Below, piece by piece: positions 41,733 through 51,055 of a stretch of 64,000 nt of DNA. Position 1 is the first letter of the stretch. The number at the start of each line of letters is the position of its first letter. Source of the stretch: Pseudomonas paracarnis (GTDB lineage: Bacteria; Pseudomonadota; Gammaproteobacteria; Pseudomonadales; Pseudomonadaceae); NCBI RefSeq assembly GCF_904063055.1, contig NZ_CAJFCN010000007.1, positions 62,001 through 126,000 on the forward strand. The letters are read 5' to 3'. Made by a program: the position numbers and the translations under genes. The notes beneath the pieces are model-generated. The model saw only the letters and a list, made by a program, of their open reading frames with translations. It had not been told where the DNA came from and made no database searches.

Positions 41733-43451
41733 TTAGTTGCCTTTGGCTTCCTTGCTATTCATTGAGACGCTTTCGAGCGCCTTTCGTGCCTGCTGTTTAC
41801 GTAATAATTGCCAATGGGCGATCACGCCCTTAGGCGCCCAGATCTGCGGTTCGGAGGCTTCGAAATTGTCCGCCTGTTCGCGTTCGGCCACGTGCAGTTG
41901 TGCCAGTTTGAAGGCGTGTTGCAAGTCATCCGTTTGGTTGAAAGCCTGTGCGAAAAGCGCATCACCGAAGTAGGTGAAGTCTGCTTCTTCCGAGCAGCCG
42001 AACGACACGCGGTCCGCGCGGGAGGCGGTCATGATCAGGGTGCGCTCATCTTTGAGCGCCGGTATGAAGCCGCCGGAATAACATGCGGAGATCACGATGA
42101 CCTTGTCGCGGTTTTTCAGCGGTGCGAGCACGGCGGCCAGCTCGTCGGCGGGCAGGTCGGCCAGTTCCATGCGCGGTTGGTCGAGCACCAGCTCATGCTC
42201 ATGGGTGCCATGGCTGGTCAGGTAAATGAACACCAGGTCTTCCGGCCCGGTCCGTTCGGCCAGGGTTTGTACCGAGCGGCGCAGGCTTTCGCGGGTGGCC
42301 AGGGGGCGGTCGGCGATATGGTCGCGGTGGTTGACCAGGCGCACTTGCCCGCGCGCGCCGAAGCGGGTGGCGAGCAGGTTGCTGACGTAATCGGCTTCGC
42401 GCAGGAACACGCTTTGTTTGCCGTCACCGGCCAGCACCAGGGTGTACAGTTCCACCGCCGGGGTGGACGCGGGCACGGTCGCCAGGGCGTCATCAAGCAA
42501 GCGGCCTTGGGCCAGTATGCCGGTCTCCAGTGGGTCGGGCAGCAGCTTGCCCTCGGCGTCGCGTACGCGCAGGCCATTGACCCAGGTGCCGGACTGCACG
42601 GTGCCGTCGGTGAGGACCAGGGTGCCACGGCCTTGATAGTTGTCACTGTCAAAGCCACCGATATAGAAACTGCCATCGGTGAGGTTCAGACGCCCTTCGC
42701 CGGTAAAGCGCCAGTCACTGAACTGGCCGACGTAGTGACTGCCATCAACCCCGATCAGTTCGCCTTTGCCGGTCAGCGCGCCCTCCTTGAACTGGCCGAT
42801 CCATACATCGCCGTCGGCGTTCTCGTAGCGGCCTTTACCGTTGAGCTGGTTCTGCTTGAATTGGCCGACATAGATATCGCCCTCGGCGCTATTAAAGGTG
42901 CCATTGCCTTCCAGTTGGCCATCGACAAAGCGGCCGCTGAACTGGTTGCCGCTGTCGTCATTGCGCTGGCCTTCGCCATTGGGCTTGCCGTGGGCGAACT
43001 GGCCCTGATACTGGCTGCCGTCGGCCAGTTCCAGGCGGCCGAGGCCTGAATACTGGTCGTCCTGGAATTCGCCGCGATAGGTCATCTGCCCCTCTTTGAG
43101 GGTGCCTTCGCCGTTGCGTCGACCATTCTTGAAGCCGCCCACGTAGCTGCTGCCCGACGTGGTCAGGCTGCCCTGGCCATCAAACAGGCCCTGCTTGAAT
43201 TCGCCTTTATAGACTTCGCCATTGCTGCCATGCCATTCGCCCTGGCCGTGCCACTGGCCTTTGTCGAACTGGCCGGCGTACCAACTGCCATTGGGGTAGT
43301 CCACACGGCCTTGGCCTTGCAGCAAACCGTTGACCACATCGCCACGGTAGCGGCCGCCATCGGGCAGGCGCGCATCGGGCGGCAACAGCGATTCGCCGTC
43401 TCCGCAAGCGGTTAGCAACAGGGCAAGGGCAAGGGGAGCGAGTGGGCGCAT
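41733..43451 (-). CDS. MORN-repeat lipoprotein with C13-like (caspase/legumain-fold) peptidase domain
   Basis: 572 residues. Lipobox LLLTAC (Cys16) predicts a lipid anchor. Residues ~34-293 are about eleven ~23-residue MORN units (GxYxGxFxxGxxxGxG pattern). The C-terminal domain carries the clan CD dyad: His414 in YLTSHGTHEHE and Cys457 in VIVISACYSGG, each after a hydrophobic strand. C13 proteases cut after Asn/Asp or act as transamidases. MORN units are often lipid- or protein-binding. From memory a similar gene stands here in P. aeruginosa; no function known to me. Confidence 0.85.
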   Translation of the reverse strand: MRPLAPLALALLLTACGDGESLLPPDARLPDGGRYRGDVVNGLLQGQGRVDYPNGSWYAGQFDKGQWHGQGEWHGSNGEVYKGEFKQGLFDGQGSLTTSGSSYVGGFKNGRRNGEGTLKEGQMTYRGEFQDDQYSGLGRLELADGSQYQGQFAHGKPNGEGQRNDDSGNQFSGRFVDGQLEGNGTFNSAEGDIYVGQFKQNQLNGKGRYENADGDVWIGQFKEGALTGKGELIGVDGSHYVGQFSDWRFTGEGRLNLTDGSFYIGGFDSDNYQGRGTLVLTDGTVQSGTWVNGLRVRDAEGKLLPDPLETGILAQGRLLDDALATVPASTPAVELYTLVLAGDGKQSVFLREADYVSNLLATRFGARGQVRLVNHRDHIADRPLATRESLRRSVQTLAERTGPEDLVFIYLTSHGTHEHELVLDQPRMELADLPADELAAVLAPLKNRDKVIVISACYSGGFIPALKDERTLIMTASRADRVSFGCSEEADFTYFGDALFAQAFNQTDDLQHAFKLAQLHVAEREQADNFEASEPQIWAPKGVIAHWQLLRKQQARKALESVSMNSKEAKGN

Positions 43452-43531
43452 AGCGGGATCCGGATAATTGAGCGCCGAGTATGCCGTAGCCGGGGTGCCG
43501 AACCTAGTGGTCTATACGCAGGATCTACCAC

Positions 43532-43600
43532 CTGTAGGAGCGGGCTTGCCCGCGAAAAACTCACAGGCACTGCATTTATTCAGCAAGCTCGCTCCTACAG
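43532..43600. repeat. REP-like inverted pair (GTAGGAGC variant)
   Basis: CTGTAGGAGCGGGCTTGCCC from 43532 faces AGCAAGCTCGCTCCTACAG ending 43600. A different subfamily from the GTGGGAGCTGG units, between the 5' end of the MORN gene and the hydratase stop. Confidence 0.8.
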
Positions 43601-43615
43601 AGGAAGGTGTGGTGA

Positions 43616-44071
43616 TTATACGAAGCAGAGTGACAGCGACTCGGCAATGTAGGCCGGCTTCTCCTGGCCTTCGATTTCCAGGGTGGCCGTCGCCTTGAAC
43701 AGCCATTGGCCCGGCTTTTTCTCGGTGACGTCAGTGAGGGTGACGTTCAGGCGCACCTTGGAGTTCACCTTCACCGGCTGGATAAAGCGCACGCTGTCCA
43801 GGCCGTAGTTGACGGCCATTTTCAAGCCTTCGGGCATGATCAGGATGTCTTCCATCAACTTGGGCATCAGCGACAGCGACAGGAACCCATGGGCAATGGT
43901 GCTGCCGAACGGGGTTTGCGCCGCCTTGATCGGGTCGACGTGGATGAACTGATGATCGCCGGTGGCTTCCGCGAACAGGTTGATACGCGCCTGGTCGATG
44001 ATGAGCCATTCGGAACGTCCCAGTTCCTTGCCGACGTAATCTTTGAGCTGCGCTACGGGTACATAGGGCAT
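43616..44071 (-). CDS. MaoC-like (R)-specific enoyl-CoA hydratase family protein
   Basis: 151 residues from ATG 44069-44071 (AAGGAGAG upstream). Hot-dog fold with the hydratase motif: Asp in ATGDHQFIHVDP and His in the same loop, then GSTIAHGFLSLSLMPKL. Resembles NodN/MaoC dehydratases. CoA substrate unknown; may feed PHA or fatty-acid pathways. Confidence 0.85.
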   Translation of the reverse strand: MPYVPVAQLKDYVGKELGRSEWLIIDQARINLFAEATGDHQFIHVDPIKAAQTPFGSTIAHGFLSLSLMPKLMEDILIMPEGLKMAVNYGLDSVRFIQPVKVNSKVRLNVTLTDVTEKKPGQWLFKATATLEIEGQEKPAYIAESLSLCFV

Positions 44072-44255
44072 TGCGTCTCTCCTTGGTTCATCACTTATGT
44101 GCCCGTTGATAAGGGGCGTTTTTTTTGGTTGCAGAGAACCACTGTAGATCATCACGGGCAATCAGCCCGGTCAACCCAACATGCTTTTGGCGAATGCCGG
44201 AGCATAGGGCGGGCGTGCTTATAATGCGCGCGGGATTTGAGGGGGAGAGAGCGGG

Positions 44256-44609
44256 ATGCTGTTACGTGGCCTGACCTGGCTGGTGCTGTTTCAACTGATC
44301 GGCACCGCGATCAATCATTTGCTGGTGCCGGTGCTGCCTGGGCCAATCATCGGCTTGTTGCTGATGCTGGGCTTTCTGGTCTGGCGCGGTGAAGTCGGCG
44401 AGCCTCTGAGCCTGGCGGCCGGCAGCCTGTTGCGTTACCTGCCGCTGCTGCTGGTGCCGCCGGCCGTGGGGGTAATGGTGTACGCCAAGGACATTGTGGC
44501 GGATTTTTGGGCCATCGTCGGGGCGTTGGTGCTGTCGCTGGTGGTTGCCATGGGCTTTGTCGGCGTGCTGATGCAGCAGATGGTCAAGCGCAAGGAGAAG
44601 GACCAATGA
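44256..44609 (+). CDS. cidA: CidA/LrgA-family holin-like membrane protein
   Basis: 117 residues, four transmembrane helices. LLVPVLPGPIIGLLLMLGFLVW is the LrgA signature (split at ~26-47), ending in a Lys-rich tail. A TATAAT box lies at 44220-44225 and GGGGGAG precedes the ATG. Coupled to the lrgB-type gene (ATGA). Family roles: export of small acids such as pyruvate, or control of murein hydrolase release. Confidence 0.87.
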   Translation: MLLRGLTWLVLFQLIGTAINHLLVPVLPGPIIGLLLMLGFLVWRGEVGEPLSLAAGSLLRYLPLLLVPPAVGVMVYAKDIVADFWAIVGALVLSLVVAMGFVGVLMQQMVKRKEKDQ

Positions 44610-45322
44610 TCCTCGACTGGCAGGGCGCCTGGACGGCGGTCATTCATCACCCGTTGTTCGGTATCGGTATCACCCTGGGCGCCTATCAGCTGGTGCTGGC
44701 GGGGTTCGAGAAAACCCGCTGGATCTTCCTGCAGCCGGTGCTGGTGTCGATGTTGCTGGTGATCGGCGTGCTGCTCACCTGCGGGCTGAGCTACGCCGAA
44801 TACCGCGAGAGCACCGAGATCATGGGCATCCTGCTGGGGCCTGCGACCGTGGCCCTGGCGGTGCCGCTTTATCTGAACCTGCGACGGATTCGCCAATTGT
44901 TCTGGCCGATTTTTACTACGCTGGTGGTAGGCGGGGTATTGGCCACTGGTCTTTGTGTGGCGTTGGGGTGGTGGTTCGGGGCTGAACACCGGGTGCTGAT
45001 GACCATGGCGCCCAAGTCGGTGACCTCGCCGATTGCCATGCTGGTGGCCGAGCAGATCGGCGGCGTGGCGGCCTTGGCGGCGGTGTTCGTGTTGATCACT
45101 GGGGTGGTCGGCGCGATGATCGGCCCAGCGCTCTTGTCACGGCTGGGAGTGCGCAGCCCCGAAGCGCGCGGCATGGCTTTGGGCATGACCGCCCACGCCG
45201 TCGGCACTTCGGTGGCCCTGCAGGAAAGCGAAGAATGCGGCGCCTTCGCGGCGCTGGCCATGAGTTTGATGGGCGTGGCCACGGCGGTGTTCCTACCGTT
45301 GGCGGTGTCGGTCATTGTTTAA
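44606..45322 (+). CDS. cidB: CidB/LrgB-family membrane protein
   Basis: 238 residues from ATG 44606. LrgB motifs: ILLGPATVALAVPLY, MAPKSVTSPIAM and GMALGMTAHAVGTSVALQ. It forms a two-component membrane system with the preceding LrgA-like protein. Direction of transport and substrate are not evident. Confidence 0.9.
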   Translation: MILDWQGAWTAVIHHPLFGIGITLGAYQLVLAGFEKTRWIFLQPVLVSMLLVIGVLLTCGLSYAEYRESTEIMGILLGPATVALAVPLYLNLRRIRQLFWPIFTTLVVGGVLATGLCVALGWWFGAEHRVLMTMAPKSVTSPIAMLVAEQIGGVAALAAVFVLITGVVGAMIGPALLSRLGVRSPEARGMALGMTAHAVGTSVALQESEECGAFAALAMSLMGVATAVFLPLAVSVIV

Positions 45323-45343
45323 CCCAGGTTTAAGGAAACCGTT

Positions 45344-45934
45344 ATGAGTCTGGCGCTATTCCCCCTCAACACTGTGCTGTTCCCGGGCTGCATCCTCGAC
45401 TTGCAGATATTTGAGGCGCGCTACCTGGACATGATCGGCCGTTGCATGAAAAAGGGCGAAGGCTTTGGTGTGGTGTGCATCCTGGATGGCTCAGAGGTGG
45501 GCGCGGCCCCTGACGGCTATGCGCTTGTCGGTTGTGAAGCGCTGATTCGTGACTTCAAGCAGCAGGATAACGGCCTGCTGGGCATTCGCGTCGAAGGTGG
45601 CCGTCGATTCCGCGTGCGTGAGGCCGACGTGCAGAAAGACCAATTGCTGGTGGCCCAAGTGCAATGGTTGCAAGAGTTGCCGGACCCGCCGCTGGGCGAA
45701 GAGGACGCCGACTTGCTGGCGTTGCTTGAGGCCCTGGCCGAGCACCCGATGGTGGCCTCGCTGGACATGGGCGGCCACGCCGAAGGCCAGCAAGCCCTGG
45801 GCAATCAATTGGCCTATCTGTTGCCGTTTACCGAAGCCGACAAGATCGACTTGCTGCAACTGGACGACCCACAGCAACGGCTGGATGCGATCCAGATGTT
45901 GCTCGATGAACTGCAGGGTGAGCTGTTCACCTGA
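45344..45934 (+). CDS. Lon N-terminal (substrate-binding) domain protein
   Basis: 196 residues: LALFPLNTVLFPGCILDLQIFE then RYLDMIGRCM is the Lon LAN/PUA-like domain, with no ATPase or peptidase part. Stand-alone LAN proteins are common but their clients are unknown. 21 bases after the lrgB-type gene, probably co-transcribed. Confidence 0.88.
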   Translation: MSLALFPLNTVLFPGCILDLQIFEARYLDMIGRCMKKGEGFGVVCILDGSEVGAAPDGYALVGCEALIRDFKQQDNGLLGIRVEGGRRFRVREADVQKDQLLVAQVQWLQELPDPPLGEEDADLLALLEALAEHPMVASLDMGGHAEGQQALGNQLAYLLPFTEADKIDLLQLDDPQQRLDAIQMLLDELQGELFT

Positions 45935-46034
45935 GGTTCGGATTTGCCTGACAGCGCTTTCAGACTTTGCTCGGTCGTCTCCACGGTGTCGCCTGCACTA
46001 TTTTCCGATCACACAACAATGATCGGAGATAACC

Positions 46035-46250
46035 ATGATTCGGCTGACACCCTCGGAACAAGTCGCGTGGGACGCTTATTTTGTCAGCGTGACCACGCAG
46101 TTACTCCAGCAGCAAGCCACGCGGGGCGCGGAGTACATTGCCGAGCGCGCCGCCGAAGTGGCTGATGAGATGTTACTGGAGCGCCGCGAACGTTGCGTTG
46201 AACGGCGCAGCGCCTCCGTGGACTGGATCGGCCCGGCCAAGGGTCAGTAG
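46035..46250 (+). CDS. Small conserved-looking protein, 71 residues
   Basis: Preceded by a good GGAG site six bases before the ATG. The sequence is mostly helical and charged (QQQATRGAEYIAERAAEVAD, ERRERCVERR), soluble, no signal. The last seven bases overlap the end of the opposite DedA-PAP2 gene. Not recognised. Confidence 0.6.
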   Translation: MIRLTPSEQVAWDAYFVSVTTQLLQQQATRGAEYIAERAAEVADEMLLERRERCVERRSASVDWIGPAKGQ

Positions 46251-47560
46251 GCGTACCTGAGCAGGGCGTGGGGCGTGCCGGTAAAGGCGATAAAACCGAG
46301 CACGGCCACCACGGCGGGCAGCACCAGCCACCAGGCTTTTTGCGACATGGCTGGCAATGGGCTGCGGTACTGGATAGCCGTCAGGCTGAACGCACACACG
46401 GTCATCGCCAGCAACGTGCCGGCCAGGATGTCCGTCGGCCAGTGGGCGCCCAGGTACACCCGTGACAAGGCAATGAACGCCGCCGGAATGCAGCCCAGCA
46501 GCATCCAGGTCAGGCGCAGCCGCGTGGGTTGACCGCGACCGGCCAATACCGCGAGCGCCAGGAAGAAGGCAAAGGCACCGGAGGCATGGCCGCTGGGCAT
46601 GCTGAAGCTGGTCAGCGGGTCGGTGAGGATTTCCGGGCGGCCCCGGGCGAAAAACAGCTTGGTGCCGGTGTTGATCACTGCCGCGCCAGCGAGGGTGGCG
46701 CCGACAAACACCGCGTGGCGCCACTGCCGTGCCAACAGCAACAGGCCAGTGAACACCGCGCTGGCGAAGAACATCTTCTTGAACTCACCCAGTTGGGTGA
46801 CCCGTACCATCACTTCGTCCAGCCACGGGCTGCGATGCTCTTGCACCAGGGCGCTCAGGCCCTGGTCGAAGTTGTTGAGATGGGGGTAGCCGATAAACAG
46901 CGCGATCAACAACACCAGGCTGGCGCAACCGATCCACAAGGTGGCGCGCCGATGCCCGCGCCAACTGCTGTTCAAACTCAGCCCCAGCAGCACCGCCAGG
47001 CACGCCGCGATAATCGCCGCTTCCGGCCAGAAGCCTTCCGGCAACGGTAGGCGGAACGCGGCGCCGGCAGCCCAGCCCGGCAGCAGATAGGCCACGGTCC
47101 AACCCGCTGCGGCAATGATGCTCACAGCGGCAAAGCGCGGGAAGGGCATGTCGCACATGCCGGCGACCATGGGCAGCATGGGACGCAATGGGCCAATGAA
47201 ACGTCCGACCAACAGGCTGGCGATCCCGTACTTGTGGAAGTAGGTTTCTGCGCCGTTCATCCATTCAGGATGCTGGCGCAGGCCGGGCAGGCGCCGGATG
47301 TTCTGATGGAAATGGCGGCCCAGATAATAGGAAACGCCGTCGCCCAATAAGCCACCGAGGAAGCCCAGCAGCAGGGTTTCACTCAGCGACAGCGCACCGC
47401 TGCCAGCCAGCGCAGCGATTGCAAACAGCAATACCGTGCCTGGCACGATCAACCCGGCAATCGCCAGACACTCCACACACGCGACAATAAACACCGCCGC
47501 TGCCAGCCATTGTGGGTTGAGGGTCAACCAGCCGGTGATGCTATCGAGCCATTGGCCCAT
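46244..47560 (-). CDS. DedA - PAP2 phosphatase fusion membrane protein
   Basis: 438 residues from ATG 47558-47560 (GGAG eight bases upstream). Residues ~1-200 are a DedA/VTT domain (GLIVPGTVLLFAIAAL, GRFIGPLRPMLPMVAG). Residues ~215-438 are a PAP2 phosphatase with all three motifs: KLFFARGRP, PSGH, and SRVYLGAHWPTDIL. A lipid (undecaprenyl or phosphatidate) phosphatase joined to a lipid flippase-like domain. It suggests coupled dephosphorylation and return of a carrier lipid. Confidence 0.9.
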   Translation of the reverse strand: MGQWLDSITGWLTLNPQWLAAAVFIVACVECLAIAGLIVPGTVLLFAIAALAGSGALSLSETLLLGFLGGLLGDGVSYYLGRHFHQNIRRLPGLRQHPEWMNGAETYFHKYGIASLLVGRFIGPLRPMLPMVAGMCDMPFPRFAAVSIIAAAGWTVAYLLPGWAAGAAFRLPLPEGFWPEAAIIAACLAVLLGLSLNSSWRGHRRATLWIGCASLVLLIALFIGYPHLNNFDQGLSALVQEHRSPWLDEVMVRVTQLGEFKKMFFASAVFTGLLLLARQWRHAVFVGATLAGAAVINTGTKLFFARGRPEILTDPLTSFSMPSGHASGAFAFFLALAVLAGRGQPTRLRLTWMLLGCIPAAFIALSRVYLGAHWPTDILAGTLLAMTVCAFSLTAIQYRSPLPAMSQKAWWLVLPAVVAVLGFIAFTGTPHALLRYAY

Positions 47561-47610
47561 ACAATCCACTCCATGCATACAAAACAGAATTTGAGGCGGT
47601 GAAATTCAAC

Positions 47611-47700
47611 TGTGGGAGCTGGCTTGCCTGCGATGGCTGCGGCATGGCCAGCATTGAAGTTGCCTGGCCCACTGCTATCGCAGGCAAGCCAGCTCCCACA
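47611..47700. repeat. REP inverted pair upstream of the DedA-PAP2 gene
   Basis: Full-length arms at 47611-47634 and ~47677-47700, spacer ~42 bases, in the gap between the DedA-PAP2 start and the mpg stop. Confidence 0.9.
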
Positions 47701-47716
47701 TGGGATGTGTCGCGCG

Positions 47717-48400
47717 TTAAATCAAAAAATAATCCCGGCCTTCGACCTGCCCCCGACGCATCGGGTTCCGCGTGCAATAAGGCGCATAGCCAGCATCGAC
47801 GAAGCGGTACATCAAGTGTTCATCGCGCCCACTGGGGATGCCCAGGCGTGTGGTCTGGATAATCTGCGTGGGCACCTGGCCCACGTCTTCGACATACAGC
47901 AGTTCCTGATCGAAGCGCTTGGCGTCCCACATCGGCACTTTCAGGTCCAGGGCCTTGCACAGCAGCGTCTGGCCCGCACAGAGTTTCTGCGAGGGGCGTG
48001 GGCTGCCATCGGGGTTGGGGTTGTTCAACAGCATCTGCGCCAGGCTCGCCGCGCCGGAAATGTCGTCGACCCAGGGATAGGCCGATTTGATCAGCACGGC
48101 ATTGCCCGGGCCGTGAGCGCTGAAGTTCAACGAATCACCGCCACGGGCGTAGTACATGTAGATATGGCCACCATCCAGAAACAAAGCCTTACGCTTTTCT
48201 GTGTAGCCGAGTGAGGCGTGGCTGCCTTTTTCGGCCACGTAATAGGCTTCGGTTTCAATAATTCGCGCCGAAAGCCAGAGATCGCCCACACGATGACGAA
48301 TGACTTTTCCGAGTAATTCGCGCGCAAGCAGTTGGGCATCGCGGTCGAAGAAGCTATCGGGCAGGGGGCTGGCGGGAAGTTGGGGCGAAAAATCGGGCAT
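47717..48400 (-). CDS. mpg: 3-methyladenine DNA glycosylase (AAG/Mpg family)
   Basis: 227 residues from ATG 48398-48400; a TTG three codons earlier is less likely. Typical AAG segments: ARELLGKVIRHRVG, RIIETEAYYVAEKGSHAS split with the catalytic Glu, and GGHIYMYYARGGDSLNFSA split. It excises alkylated purines. Monocistronic. Confidence 0.93.
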   Translation of the reverse strand: MPDFSPQLPASPLPDSFFDRDAQLLARELLGKVIRHRVGDLWLSARIIETEAYYVAEKGSHASLGYTEKRKALFLDGGHIYMYYARGGDSLNFSAHGPGNAVLIKSAYPWVDDISGAASLAQMLLNNPNPDGSPRPSQKLCAGQTLLCKALDLKVPMWDAKRFDQELLYVEDVGQVPTQIIQTTRLGIPSGRDEHLMYRFVDAGYAPYCTRNPMRRGQVEGRDYFLI

Positions 48401-48575
48401 GGCGGTCAAGGGTTGATACGGCTAAATGTGACCGAATCATAACAACTCTCAGCTTAATTACGCCTGAACCTGGGGTTTTTACAGTTCATTTCGACCATCC
48501 GCCCCTCACCGCTGTCAGTCGGGCGGCGTCACAGCTATAATCTGCCGCTTTCCTCTTTGCCAAGACTCCCTGACC

Positions 48576-49841
48576 ATGACTGAGTCCGTTCTTGACTACA
48601 TGACCCGCCTGGGTCGCGCTGCCCGGCAGGCCTCGCGGTTGATCGCCCGTGCGAGCACCGCGCAGAAGAACCGTGCGCTGCTGGCGGCTGCCGATGCTCT
48701 GGATGCTTCGCGCTCCGAGCTGACCGCCGCCAACGAACTGGACCTGGCCAATGGGCGCGCTAATGGCCTGGAGCCAGCCTTGCTGGACCGCCTGGCGCTG
48801 ACCCCGGTACGTATCGACGACATGATCGAAGGCCTGCGTCAGGTGGCCAAGCTGCCTGACCCCATCGGTGAAATTCGCGACATGCGTTACCTGCCGTCCG
48901 GCATCCAGGTGGGCAAGATGCGCGTGCCCCTGGGCGTGATCGGCATTATCTATGAGTCGCGCCCGAACGTGACCATCGACGCCGCGAGCCTGTGCCTCAA
49001 GTCAGGCAACGCTACCATCCTGCGTGGCGGTTCCGAGGCGATCAACTCCAACCGCGCCATCGCCGCCTGCATCCAGCAGGGCCTGGCCGTGGCCGAGTTG
49101 CCAGCCGAAGTGGTGCAAGTGGTGGAAACCACCGACCGTGCTGCCGTGGGCGCGCTGATTACCATGCCGGAATTCGTCGACGTGATTGTGCCTCGTGGTG
49201 GCAAGAGCCTGATCGAGCGCGTCAGCCGCGATGCCAAGGTGCCAGTTATCAAGCACCTGGACGGCGTCTGCCATGTGTTCATCGACATCGCCGCCGACCT
49301 CGACAAGGCGATCCGCATTGCCGACAACGCCAAGACTCACCGCTACGCGCCGTGCAACACTATGGAAACCCTGCTGGTGCACGTCGGCATTGCCGAGCGC
49401 GTGCTGCCGCCGCTGGCCGCCATCTACCGTGACAAGTCGGTAGAACTGCGCGGTTGCGAGCGCACCCGTGCGCTGCTGGGCGCGGACGTCATCGAGGCGA
49501 CCGAGCAGGACTGGTACACCGAGTACACGGCCCCGATCCTGTCGATCCGCATCGTCGACGACCTGGACCAGGCCATCGAACACATCAATACCTATGGCTC
49601 CAAGCACACCGACGCCATCGTTTCCGAGCATTTCAGCGATGCCCGGCGTTTCCTCAACGAAGTGGATTCCGCTTCGGTGATGGTCAACGCCTCGACGCGT
49701 TTTGCCGACGGCTTCGAGTACGGCCTGGGGGCGGAGATCGGTATTTCCACCGACAAGCTCCACGCACGCGGCCCGGTGGGCCTCGAAGGGCTGACCAGCG
49801 AGAAGTACGTGGTGTTTGGCGACGGTCATGTGCGCACTTGA
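48576..49841 (+). CDS. proA: Glutamate-5-semialdehyde dehydrogenase (gamma-glutamyl phosphate reductase)
   Basis: 421 residues. Family segments: GVIGIIYESRPNVTIDAASL split at ~119-138, PRGGKSLIERVS, and HLDGVCHVFID. Second step of proline synthesis. A TATAAT box is at 48536-48541, 35 bases before the start. Stop overlaps the nadD ATG (TGATG). Confidence 0.97.
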   Translation: MTESVLDYMTRLGRAARQASRLIARASTAQKNRALLAAADALDASRSELTAANELDLANGRANGLEPALLDRLALTPVRIDDMIEGLRQVAKLPDPIGEIRDMRYLPSGIQVGKMRVPLGVIGIIYESRPNVTIDAASLCLKSGNATILRGGSEAINSNRAIAACIQQGLAVAELPAEVVQVVETTDRAAVGALITMPEFVDVIVPRGGKSLIERVSRDAKVPVIKHLDGVCHVFIDIAADLDKAIRIADNAKTHRYAPCNTMETLLVHVGIAERVLPPLAAIYRDKSVELRGCERTRALLGADVIEATEQDWYTEYTAPILSIRIVDDLDQAIEHINTYGSKHTDAIVSEHFSDARRFLNEVDSASVMVNASTRFADGFEYGLGAEIGISTDKLHARGPVGLEGLTSEKYVVFGDGHVRT

Positions 49842-50485
49842 TGACTAAACGCATCGGGCTGCTCGGCGGTACTTTCGACCCCGTGCACATCGGCCATTTG
49901 CGCAGTGCCCTGGAAGTTGCGGATGCCCTTGCGCTGGATGAGCTGCGCCTGCTGCCCAATTTTCGGCCGCCCCATCGCGACACGCCGCAGGTGGCCGCAG
50001 AACAACGCCTGGAAATGGTGCGTGTTGCCGTAGAAGGTATATCGCCGCTGGTGGTGGACGATCGCGAACTCAAGCGCGATAAACCGTCCTACACTATCGA
50101 CACCCTGGAGCTGATGCGCGCCGAATTGGCCGCAGATGACCCACTGTTTCTGCTTTTGGGCTGGGACGCATTTTGCGGCCTGCCCTCTTGGCACCGCTGG
50201 GAGGAACTCCTCCAGCATTGCCACATCCTGGTTTTGCAACGCCCGGATGCCGACAGCGAACCGCCGGATGCCTTGCGCAACCTGCTGGCCGCGCGGTCGG
50301 TAAGTGACCCCTTGGCCCTGACCGGGCCGAACGGGAATATTGCATTCGTCTGGCAGACCCCGCTTGCGGTGTCCGCCACCCAGATCCGTCAACTGCTGGC
50401 CAGCGGGAAGTCGGTACGTTTCCTGGTGCCTGACGCGGTCCTGGCCTACATCGATGCGCACGGGCTTTACCGTGCGTCGAACTGA
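49841..50485 (+). CDS. nadD: Nicotinate-mononucleotide adenylyltransferase
   Basis: 214 residues. GLLGGTFDPVHIGHLRSA holds the T/HxGH motif and SATQIRQLLASGKSV the ISSTxIR-like C-terminal motif. It makes deamido-NAD. ATG 49841 is coupled to proA. Confidence 0.97.
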   Translation: MTKRIGLLGGTFDPVHIGHLRSALEVADALALDELRLLPNFRPPHRDTPQVAAEQRLEMVRVAVEGISPLVVDDRELKRDKPSYTIDTLELMRAELAADDPLFLLLGWDAFCGLPSWHRWEELLQHCHILVLQRPDADSEPPDALRNLLAARSVSDPLALTGPNGNIAFVWQTPLAVSATQIRQLLASGKSVRFLVPDAVLAYIDAHGLYRASN

Positions 50486-50551
50486 AAAGGCGCGCTTGAA
50501 CGCACGAACTGTGCAGCAAGCGCCCGAACATACGAGCAAAACGAGTTTTAT

Positions 50552-51046
50552 ATGACGAACAAAGACGTAAGCAAAGTTAAGCGCAAAGGCACCTTCAAAA
50601 GCGCGCCGCTGCCGGTTGAAGCCCATGTTGGCCCGGAACTGGCTGGCGAAGAGCTGGTGAAAGTCGCCGTGGCTGCCCTGGAAGACGTTAAAGCCCAGGA
50701 CATCCAGGTGCTGGACGTGCGCGATAAGCAGAGCATCACCGACTTCATGATCATCGCCACTGGTACCTCCAACCGCCAGATCGGCGCGATGCTGGACAAG
50801 GTTCGCGAAGCCGTCAAAGCCAAGGGCGTCAAGCCACTGGGTGAAGAAGGCAAGGGCGACAGCGACTGGGTGCTGCTGGACATGGACGATGTGATCGTTC
50901 ACATGATGACCTCCAACGCTCGCCAGTTCTACGACCTGGAGCGTCTGTGGAAAGGCGCCGAGCAGAGCCGTGCTGCCGATGGCAAGCACCACAGCCCGGA
51001 AGTGGGCCACGCGCACTTCGACAAGCTCAACAAAGACCAGGAATAA
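50552..51046 (+). CDS. rsfS: Ribosome silencing factor RsfS
   Basis: 164 residues; the Iojap core begins near residue 35 (LVKVAVAALEDVKAQDI; TDFMIIATGTSNRQ). It has a ~30-residue basic N-terminal extension and a His/Lys/Glu-rich C-terminal tail beyond the E. coli length. It binds uL14 and blocks subunit joining on starvation. Followed after 9 bases by rlmH. Confidence 0.95.
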   Translation: MTNKDVSKVKRKGTFKSAPLPVEAHVGPELAGEELVKVAVAALEDVKAQDIQVLDVRDKQSITDFMIIATGTSNRQIGAMLDKVREAVKAKGVKPLGEEGKGDSDWVLLDMDDVIVHMMTSNARQFYDLERLWKGAEQSRAADGKHHSPEVGHAHFDKLNKDQE

Positions 51047-51055
51047 GGAACGGCT

